This document shows positions 6,664 to 12,798 of a DNA stretch of 16,084 nt, piece after piece. Position 1 is the stretch's first letter. Every line of letters begins with the position of its first letter. Position numbers and translations under genes: made by a program. The DNA lies in assembly GCA_035295745.1 (NCBI GenBank), contig DATGIL010000029.1:1-16084 (forward strand), given 5' to 3'. The notes below the pieces were generated by a model. It saw only the letters and a list, made by a program, of their open reading frames with translations. It was not told where the DNA came from and searched no databases. This DNA is from JAIQFL01 sp035295745 (GTDB lineage Bacteria; Acidobacteriota; Terriglobia; Bryobacterales; Bryobacteraceae).

Positions 6664-7938
6664 TTATGGGCGCGGCTCGACCGTCAACTTCAAGCGGTTC
6701 ACAGCGGTCACTGTCACCCGCGTCCCCGCCGTAACAGGCGCCGCCGACACGGCGTCCCAATATTCGCCGTGCACGAACACCTTGCCTTCCGGCATTAATT
6801 CGGTGACTGCGGAGCCAACCTCGCCGATCATTCCCTCTTCTCCAGTGACTACTTTATTCCGGCGCGCTCTTACCGCCAGTGACAGCAGAAAGAGAGTGAT
6901 CGCCGAGAAAGGCAGCGCCAGACTGACCGCCGTCACCCAGTGAATGCGCAATTCGGGTTGCGCGGTGTCGACGAGCATCACCGCTCCCAGCACCATCGCC
7001 ACAGCGCCGCCGGCGCCGAGAATTCCATGGGAGGCGAGTTTGACCTCCAGGCCGAACAGCGTGAATGCCAACAACAACAGAGCGACACCTAACCAACTGA
7101 GGGGAAGCACGGAAATCGCGGAGAGTCCCAGTAACACCAGGATGGAACCAGCGACTCCCGGGGCAACTCCACCAGGGTGCGTAAATTCGACATAAATCAA
7201 GAGCGCGCCGAGCACTAAGATGACGAGGGCGATGTTGGGATCGGCGATCGCCGAGACGATTCCCTGGCGTAACGACTTCGAATAGACCTCGATGGTGGCG
7301 CCTGCGGTGTGCAACGTCTGGCGGCTGCCGTCGAAGCGCGTCACTTCTCGCCCATCGATTGCGGTGAGCAAGGCCTGCTCGTTGGCGGCAACCAGGTCGA
7401 TCAGATGCTGGTCCAGCGCTTCGCGCTCCGTGAACGATTTGCTTTCGCGCACGGTGGTTTCGGCCAGTGCACTGTTGCGGCCGCGCTTGGCGGTGATGCT
7501 GCGCATGTAAGCAGCGGCGTCGTTCTCCACCTTCTGCATCATCACGCCATCCATCTCGCCGCCCATGGCGACCGGGTGGGCGGCACCGGTGTTAGTACCA
7601 GGCTCCATCGCAGCGAGGTCGCCGGCCTCGAGGATGAAAAACCCGGCAGATGCCGCACGGCCGCCGCTGGGGCCGACCAATGTGATGACAGGGATTGGCG
7701 ACGAGACGATCTTCTCGATGGTCTCGCGCATCGCATCCATCAGCCCGCCCGGCGTGTTTAGGCGCACCAGAATTATCTCGGCATGATCTCTTTTGGCTTG
7801 GTCAATCGCGCTCGAAACAATGTCGACCGTGATTGGGTGAATCATCCCGTCCAGATCCACCGCCAGCACCTTGGGTGCCGCGCAGATCGCTTGTGCTAGC
7901 AGCACCATCCCGATCGCACATGTTCCGCTTCGCCGCAA
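6664..7938 (-). CDS. NfeD-type (ClpP-class) membrane-bound serine protease
   Basis: This is the long form of NfeD: signal peptide, ClpP-like serine protease domain, membrane helices (about 235-360) and a C-terminal OB-fold NfeD domain (about 368-424). The proposed catalytic dyad is Ser97 (GGRAASAGFF) and Lys151 (YMRSITAKRGRN), as in archaeal PH1510. I place the start at TTG 7938-7936. It gives an N-terminus with two arginines followed by a hydrophobic signal segment (GMVLLAQAICA) and has a GGGGG purine run 4 nt upstream. The longest in-frame reading starts at GTG 8001 but has no ribosome site, and it would add 21 residues that break the signal-peptide form. The gene is first in the nfeD-slipin-SPOR-lipA-lnt unit. 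The protease probably degrades or regulates the adjacent slipin or other membrane proteins. The start is less certain than the function. Confidence 0.93.
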   Translation of the reverse strand: MRRSGTCAIGMVLLAQAICAAPKVLAVDLDGMIHPITVDIVSSAIDQAKRDHAEIILVRLNTPGGLMDAMRETIEKIVSSPIPVITLVGPSGGRAASAGFFILEAGDLAAMEPGTNTGAAHPVAMGGEMDGVMMQKVENDAAAYMRSITAKRGRNSALAETTVRESKSFTEREALDQHLIDLVAANEQALLTAIDGREVTRFDGSRQTLHTAGATIEVYSKSLRQGIVSAIADPNIALVILVLGALLIYVEFTHPGGVAPGVAGSILVLLGLSAISVLPLSWLGVALLLLAFTLFGLEVKLASHGILGAGGAVAMVLGAVMLVDTAQPELRIHWVTAVSLALPFSAITLFLLSLAVRARRNKVVTGEEGMIGEVGSAVTELMPEGKVFVHGEYWDAVSAAPVTAGTRVTVTAVNRLKLTVEPRP

Positions 7939-8022
7939 TCTACCCCCACTATACACCTGCCTCGGATATATTGGTCCGTAAAGATACCGGCCTAATCCCA
8001 CTGATAGAAAGTTTTGATGCGT

Positions 8023-8051
8023 TTGACACTATGAATCCGGTAAAATAGAAA
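8023..8051 (+). promoter_or_regulatory. Putative sigma-70-like promoter for the DUF2934 gene
   Basis: TTGACA (8023-8028) is a perfect -35 box. With a 17-nt spacer the -10 would be TAGAAA (8046-8051), four of six to consensus. TAAAAT at 8041-8046 is a better -10 but lies only 12 nt away. Transcription would start near 8058, 27 nt before the ATG. The -35 is convincing; the -10 is not settled. Confidence 0.45.
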
Positions 8052-8084
8052 GGATCAATTAGTCAGGGAGAATTTAGACCAATA

Positions 8085-8429
8085 ATGACACGAAAGCGTA
8101 CTTCCGAAAACGACCTGAGCCTATCCGCCGGAGCCTCCGCCACGCCGTCCCGCCGCAAACCAGCCAGCCGGACCCGCGCCAAGCATGTTGTACCGAACGA
8201 GGCGCCGACGACATCCGCCGCCGAGCCGGAAATCGCTGTCCTTCAAGTAGTTGCCCCTGTCGCCGCCCCCCCCGTAGAACAGCTCGCAGATCAGCTCGAA
8301 CATGGAGAAATTGCCAAGCTCGCGTTTCTGTATTGGGAACAACGTGGCTGTCAGGGAGGCTCCCCAGAAGAAGACTGGCTCCGCGCCGAGAATGAACTGC
8401 GCACGCGCGCAACCGTTCTTACTGCATAA
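8085..8429 (+). CDS. Small DUF2934-domain protein
   Basis: The protein has 114 residues. The first 45 or so are basic and low in complexity (RRKPASRTRAKH at 23-34), and residues 45-65 are rich in Ala, Val and Pro. The C-terminal part (about 74-106) reads GEIAKLAFLYWEQRGCQGG followed by SPEEDWLRAENEL. This matches the DUF2934 pattern: IA.lAy.lwe.RG, then GspeeDWl.AE.eL. The family has no established biochemical function, is found in many proteobacteria and acidobacteria, and often has basic disordered N-termini, suggesting nucleic-acid or protein contact. The start is ATG 8085; the nearest purine-rich run (GGGAG, 8066-8070) is 14 nt away, which is long. It diverges from the nfeD operon and converges with lexA. 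It is probably transcribed alone. Confidence 0.85.
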   Translation: MTRKRTSENDLSLSAGASATPSRRKPASRTRAKHVVPNEAPTTSAAEPEIAVLQVVAPVAAPPVEQLADQLEHGEIAKLAFLYWEQRGCQGGSPEEDWLRAENELRTRATVLTA

Positions 8430-8478
8430 GTCGAGTTAGTTCTCGAGAGTGAATCTAGAGCTTTGGAAGTGAGTTCCT

Positions 8479-8504
8479 CCTGAGAGTCCCCGCGGGATCT
8501 CAGG
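8479..8504. terminator. Hairpin between convergent DUF2934 gene and lexA (no T-run)
   Basis: CCTGAGA (8479-8485) pairs with TCTCAGG (8498-8504), and inside this TCCC (8487-8490) pairs with GGGA (8494-8497) around a CGC loop, leaving one bulged G. The stem is strong and lies in the 105-bp convergent gap (8430-8534). Neither strand has a following T-run, so it is a non-canonical terminator candidate or a 3' end stabiliser serving both genes. Confidence 0.45.
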
Positions 8505-8534
8505 TGAACTTTGTCTGTACCTCATTCAGACGAT

Positions 8535-9158
8535 TTAGCGGTATTTCCTGAGAACGGCGAGCAGCCGGCCCTGAATGGTTACGTCGGCGGCGGGAACCAT
8601 AATGGGTTCCAGCGCGGCGTTTGCGGGCTGCAGCCGTACCCTGTCGCCGGGTTCGCGATAGAAGCGCTTCAGCGTGGTCTCCGACCCGCCGACCAGGGCC
8701 ACCACGATATCGCCATCCCGCACTTGCGAGACGCGTTCCAGAAGGATCATATCGCCATCGCAGATGTGATCGTCGATCATCGAGTTCCCTCGAACCTCTA
8801 GGGCGTACGTGTCCCCGTTGCCAGCGAAGTCTGCAAAATTCAGAACTTCGCGCTGCTCCACGGACTCCACGGGAGAACCGGCGGCAATGCGGCCCAACAG
8901 CGGAATCTCGCGCACTGCCGGCCGGGTGCGCCGCTGCTCCTGCAGATAACGCGCCGATAACTCGATCGAGCGGCTTTGATTGAATCCCCGCTTCAGGTAG
9001 TTCTTGGCTTCGAGAACGGAGATATGCTTGTGCACCGTCGCTAGAGAAGCCAGGTCCAGGCCCCGGGCGATCTCTTCGTAGCTCGGGCAATATTGATTCT
9101 CGTCGAGGAAGTTGGCGATGAACTCGAGTACCTGCTTCTGCCGTTTGGTCAGTGCCAT
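8535..9158 (-). CDS. lexA: LexA SOS repressor
   Basis: The protein has 207 residues. The winged helix-turn-helix domain is about 1-65, with the recognition region SYEEIARGLDLASLATVHKH at 26-45. The self-cleavage site is Ala93-Gly94 in GRIAAGSP (89-96). The catalytic dyad is Ser126 (RGNSMIDD) and Lys164 (TTLKRF). RecA-stimulated self-cleavage relieves repression of DNA-damage genes. I chose ATG 9158-9156 because AAGGA (9164-9168) lies 5 nt upstream and the protein then starts with MALTKRQKQVLEFI, typical of LexA. The frame stays open upstream to 9443 but that stretch is not LexA-like and runs over the divergent gene. lexA diverges from a GGDEF-like gene, and the shared 110-bp region probably holds its operator, though I could not match a known LexA box. 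Confidence 0.96.
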   Translation of the reverse strand: MALTKRQKQVLEFIANFLDENQYCPSYEEIARGLDLASLATVHKHISVLEAKNYLKRGFNQSRSIELSARYLQEQRRTRPAVREIPLLGRIAAGSPVESVEQREVLNFADFAGNGDTYALEVRGNSMIDDHICDGDMILLERVSQVRDGDIVVALVGGSETTLKRFYREPGDRVRLQPANAALEPIMVPAADVTIQGRLLAVLRKYR

Positions 9159-9163
9159 GTAGT

Positions 9164-9168
9164 TCCTT
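9164..9168 (-). promoter_or_regulatory. Ribosome binding site that fixes the lexA start
   Basis: On the minus strand this reads AAGGA, 5 nt before ATG 9158. It decides for the 207-residue LexA over a longer in-frame reading. Confidence 0.7.
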
Positions 9169-9174
9169 GCTCCT

Positions 9175-9203
9175 ATTGTGGGCGAATAAAAAGAGAAAAT
9201 CAA
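9175..9203 (-). promoter_or_regulatory. Putative lexA promoter
   Basis: On the minus strand TTGATT (9203-9198) and CACAAT (9180-9175) are separated by exactly 17 nt. Each matches consensus at four of six positions, and the spacer is T-rich. Transcription would begin near 9168, at the ribosome site, giving a leader of about 10 nt. Confidence 0.4.
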
Positions 9204-9213
9204 GAACAAATGC

Positions 9214-9264
9214 GTCCACCAGCTAAAGGACCTCGCGCGATCTGCCGATAGTCCCTGTGAGGAC
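9214..9264. promoter_or_regulatory. Cluster of GTCC/GGAC half-sites in the lexA-GGDEF divergent region
   Basis: GTCC at 9214-9217 and GGAC at 9228-9231 form an inverted pair with a 10-nt gap. GTCC at 9251-9254 and GGAC at 9261-9264 form a second with a 6-nt gap, and the second overlaps the ribosome site of the GGDEF gene. The different gaps weaken an operator interpretation. They are recorded because a LexA autoregulatory site is expected somewhere here. Confidence 0.22.
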
Positions 9265-9268
9265 AAAG

Positions 9269-10258
9269 ATGGTTTCCATTCGAGATTCCATGACCGTGCT
9301 GGAACAGTGTCACCGGGAGCGTGACGTCGCGATGGACTGCTACGTGGGCGCAATCCGGGGAATGGCGCATTACACCATTGAGTTGGAACCGGGCAACACC
9401 GAAGCCCAGCGTAAATACCTGAATGCCTTAGCCGACGAGGCATCCGCCGGAAGGGTAGATGTCCTGGACGAATCCAGGGCTACATTGCGAAGCCTGCTGC
9501 GCGATTATCGCGACAAGGCTGCCCAGTATGTGAACGGCTTGCGCCAGGAACTCGAAGGATTGTCCCATGCCTTGGAGCAGATTCTCAGCTCGCTTTCTCA
9601 AACCGATGGCGAGCACGAGGCGCGCGTCCACGCGGCCCTAGGGCGCATCCGTGCAATCGCCACGTCTCCGCAGGGTGCTGCCTTGAGTGCGGTATTGGTG
9701 CCGGCCGTTAATGACGTAGCGTCGAGCCTGGAAGAGATTCGCAAACAACACCAACTCACGGTTTCCCAACTCCAGGTAGAAATGGGAGTGTTGCACAAGC
9801 GGATCGATGCCCTGGAAGCCGCGGCGTCGATGGATCAGTTAACGGAATTGTACAATCGCCGGGAAATGGAAGAACGGATCCGTTTAGCTTCTGGCGCCTA
9901 CTGTCTGCTACTCGCCAGAGTCAACGGATTCCGGTTGGCGGAGGTGCACTTCCGGCCGGAGGTGGCAGCGGAGCTGACGGCCGCATTCACGAAGCGCCTG
10001 CGCAACATCCTTCCACCCTCCGCCGTGATCGCACGGTGGGGCAACGAAGAATTCATCGCCATGTTGACGATTCCCTCTTCGGAAGTAAAGACGATCGCGA
10101 AAACGATCGCGGAACAGTTATCCGGCGCGTACGCGTGTCTGTTGGCCGGCAAAACGGTGCGCCCGAATCTGCAGCTCAACGTGGCTGTTGTGGACAGTGA
10201 AGGCGCCACTTCCGACCGGATTTTGCGGCGCGTCAAGGCATTCCTCAGCGGCACGTAA
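9269..10258 (+). CDS. Degenerate GGDEF-domain protein, probably not a diguanylate cyclase
   Basis: The protein has 329 residues. The N-terminal two thirds (about 1-185) are soluble and helical, with probable coiled coils (for example 80-110 and 150-185) and no recognised sensor domain. The C-terminal third is GGDEF-like: SMDQLTELYNRREME (187-201) matches the D.LT.L.NRR signature. The active-site loop reads WGNEEF (257-262) in place of (G/S)GDEF, and the metal-binding DxD of the first strand is replaced by RVN (217-219). No RxxD inhibitory site precedes the loop. It therefore probably does not make cyclic di-GMP and may act by binding ligand or protein. I chose ATG 9269, which has GAGG (9259-9262) 6 nt upstream, over GTG 9257. 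The gene diverges from lexA and ends 6 bp before the convergent priA stop. Confidence 0.82.
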   Translation: MVSIRDSMTVLEQCHRERDVAMDCYVGAIRGMAHYTIELEPGNTEAQRKYLNALADEASAGRVDVLDESRATLRSLLRDYRDKAAQYVNGLRQELEGLSHALEQILSSLSQTDGEHEARVHAALGRIRAIATSPQGAALSAVLVPAVNDVASSLEEIRKQHQLTVSQLQVEMGVLHKRIDALEAAASMDQLTELYNRREMEERIRLASGAYCLLLARVNGFRLAEVHFRPEVAAELTAAFTKRLRNILPPSAVIARWGNEEFIAMLTIPSSEVKTIAKTIAEQLSGAYACLLAGKTVRPNLQLNVAVVDSEGATSDRILRRVKAFLSGT

Positions 10259-10264
10259 GCTCGA

Positions 10265-12688
10265 TTACATCAATGTCAGCGGGTCGACGTCGATTACCAG
10301 CGCAGTGGCGCCCCACTTGTGATCGAGTGCATAGGCTCGAATTTTGCACAGCAGTTCATTGAGCGTCTTGCGGCTGGCTGCCTTGATCAGGAATTGATAG
10401 CGATATTCGTTCTTCAGTCGAGGTACGGGTGCTTCCGCCGGCCCCATCACTTTCAGTTTCTCGGGAGGCGGTGTCAACACCATGCTCAAGTCGGTGCTCA
10501 TGCGCATCGCCATCTCTTTCTTCTCGCTTCTCACGAGAATGTTGGCCATCGCGGTGAACGGAGGATAGTGCATCATCCGGCGAAAGTTCAGCTCTTTTTC
10601 GTAGAATGCCTGGTAATCCTGTGCGCTGGCCAGGGTGATGGCATAGTGGTCGGGATTGATCGTCTGCACCAACACTACGCCCGGGACACTTCCCCGCCCC
10701 GCTCGTCCGGCAACTTGGGTCAAGAGCTGGAATGTTCGTTCTGCGGCACGAAAGTCGGGCATTCCCAGCCCGATATCGGCCGATACCACGCCCACCAGGG
10801 TGACATTGGGAATGTCGTGGCCTTTCGCGATCATCTGCGTGCCAACCATCAAGTCGTAGTTTCCTTCCCGAAAGTCGCGCAGGATGGTCTCATATTGGTG
10901 CTTTCCGGTGACCGTATCGCGGTCGAGCCGCGCGATCCGGGAGGTGGGAAAAGCGTGATGGAGTTCCTCCTCCACCCGTTCGGATCCCATCCCGAGAAAG
11001 TAGATATGGTTGCTCGAACATTTGGCGCAGACCTCCGGAACCTTTTCGGCATAGCCGCAGTAGTGGCACAACAGCCGGCGGTCCCGCTTATGATAGGTCA
11101 GGGTCAGCGAGCAGTTGATGCACTGGACGCGCTCACCGCAGGACCGGCATGCCACAAAGCTCGAAAAACCCCGGCGGTTCAACAGTACGATCGTCTGCTC
11201 TCCGTTCTCCAGCCGGTTACCGATCGCCTCCAGCAGTTTGCGCGAAAAGGTAGACTGTTTGCGCGTCTCCAGGAACTCGATGCGCATGTCGATCAGTTCC
11301 ACTTTGGGCATGGGGCGCTGCTCGATCCGCCCCGGCAGTTCCAGGAGCGTATACTTGCCGCGCTCGACGTTGTACCGGCTTTCGAGGCTGGGGGTCGCGG
11401 ACCCGAGGACTACGCATGCCTTGGCTGCCTGGGCGCGCACCACGGCGACATCCCTGCCGTTGTAGCGCGGAGTCTCCTCCTGCTTGTAGCTGCCGTCGTG
11501 CTCCTCGTCCACCACGATCAGTCCCAGGTTTCGCACTGGCGCGAACACTCCGGAACGCGTCCCGACGACCACGGAGGCCGCGCCGGACCGGATGCGGCGC
11601 CACTGATCGGAGCGTTCCACATCGGTGAAAGCGGAATGCAGAATCGCTACCCGGTCGCCGAACCGCGAGAAGAACTGGCCTGCCATCGCGGGAGTGAGGG
11701 CAATTTCCGGCACCAGCAGCAAGGCGCTGCGCCCTTCCGCGATGACCGCTTCGATGGCGTTCAGATAGACCTCGGTCTTCCCCGATCCGGTTACGCCGTG
11801 GAGCAGATAGGCACAAAATTCGTGAGAGCGCACGCCATTCAGGATCGCTTCATAGGCTGCCTGTTGCGGCGGATTGAGCGCGTGGCGGACGCGAATCGGC
11901 CCTGCGGCGACGGGCACCGCCTCCGTCTTCAGCGTGACGATGCCTTTGCGCGCCAGAGAACGCGCAGCCATGCTCGCATTCTTGACGGCCTCTTCCAGGT
12001 CCTTGAGGTTGTGCGATCCGGGATGCAGTTCAAGGAATGCACGCAGTTCCCGTTCGGGCTTGTTGAGTTTGCTTTCCGCTCCGCCGGCGGCCAATTCAAT
12101 CCGCAGCCTCTCGGAGGGAGAGCGCAGAGGATCGCGCTCCGTCTGGACCTGCTCCGCCACAATAAACCCTTTGCGCTCCAGGGCGCGGATCGCTTTATCG
12201 GCGAGGGGCTGCGTCTTCGCCAGATACGCTGCCGAGCGGGGCCTTTTCTCCAGCAGGCCGAGGATCACGGCAGCCGGGTCGTCAGGAGCGGCGTCGAGCA
12301 TGAGCTGGCGCGCGGCATCGCGGCCCGAGTCCGTCAGCGACCAGACCTTGCCTTTACGGATCTCCGAGGCGAGCGGCAGCATGCTCCTCAGTACTTCCCC
12401 CAACGGAGCGCAATAGTAGCCGCCGATCCACTTTCCCAGCGCCAGCAGCTCGGGGCTGAGGACCGGCTCGGAGTCGAGCAGCCGCAGAGCTTCACGGATC
12501 GCCACACTCGGAGGCTCATCATGGCAGCGGAGAATCAGGCCGGTGAGTTTGCGAGGCCCGAAAGGCACCACAAGCCGGCTTCCGGGACGTACGCGGTGGC
12601 GCAAGGTCAGCGGCAGGCCGTAGGTGAATGGCTGGTCGAGCGGCACCGGCAGGCTGACGTCGCAGTAGAGGTACGATCCTTCGGGCAT
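10265..12688 (-). CDS. priA: Primosomal protein N' (PriA replication-restart helicase)
   Basis: PriA recognises stalled or collapsed forks and reloads the replicative helicase. The 807-residue protein begins with the 3'-DNA-binding domain (MPEGSYLYCDVSLPVPLDQPFTY). Walker A is GVTGSGKT (298-305) and the DEAH-type box is DEEH (394-397). Eight zinc-binding cysteines sit inside the helicase core at 514, 517, 523, 526, 541, 544, 554 and 557. The conserved GMGSERVEEEL follows at about 566-576, and motif VI is QVAGRAGRG (658-666). I chose ATG 12688 because the protein then begins as PriA does. The longest in-frame reading starts at a TTG (12766) and adds 26 unrelated residues. It converges with the GGDEF gene without a visible terminator. 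All catalytic motifs are intact. Confidence 0.96.
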   Translation of the reverse strand: MPEGSYLYCDVSLPVPLDQPFTYGLPLTLRHRVRPGSRLVVPFGPRKLTGLILRCHDEPPSVAIREALRLLDSEPVLSPELLALGKWIGGYYCAPLGEVLRSMLPLASEIRKGKVWSLTDSGRDAARQLMLDAAPDDPAAVILGLLEKRPRSAAYLAKTQPLADKAIRALERKGFIVAEQVQTERDPLRSPSERLRIELAAGGAESKLNKPERELRAFLELHPGSHNLKDLEEAVKNASMAARSLARKGIVTLKTEAVPVAAGPIRVRHALNPPQQAAYEAILNGVRSHEFCAYLLHGVTGSGKTEVYLNAIEAVIAEGRSALLLVPEIALTPAMAGQFFSRFGDRVAILHSAFTDVERSDQWRRIRSGAASVVVGTRSGVFAPVRNLGLIVVDEEHDGSYKQEETPRYNGRDVAVVRAQAAKACVVLGSATPSLESRYNVERGKYTLLELPGRIEQRPMPKVELIDMRIEFLETRKQSTFSRKLLEAIGNRLENGEQTIVLLNRRGFSSFVACRSCGERVQCINCSLTLTYHKRDRRLLCHYCGYAEKVPEVCAKCSSNHIYFLGMGSERVEEELHHAFPTSRIARLDRDTVTGKHQYETILRDFREGNYDLMVGTQMIAKGHDIPNVTLVGVVSADIGLGMPDFRAAERTFQLLTQVAGRAGRGSVPGVVLVQTINPDHYAITLASAQDYQAFYEKELNFRRMMHYPPFTAMANILVRSEKKEMAMRMSTDLSMVLTPPPEKLKVMGPAEAPVPRLKNEYRYQFLIKAASRKTLNELLCKIRAYALDHKWGATALVIDVDPLTLM

Positions 12689-12798
12689 GTTTCCAGCGTG
12701 ACACAGCCCGTCAATTTCACAAATAACGGCCGATTGCGCGACAATAGGATCTCGCGAATTCCGCAAACGCTCCGCGTCGTAACGGAGGCAAGTCGCTT

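Noticed and set aside
9204..9217. GAAC-like half-site resembling a Gram-positive LexA box
   Set aside because: The partner half reads GTCC, and the spacing does not match the known GAAC-N4-GTTC motif.
9159..9443. N-terminal extension of LexA
   Set aside because: The frame is open, but the extra 95 residues are unlike LexA, overlap the divergent GGDEF gene and lack a ribosome site. AAGGA supports ATG 9158.
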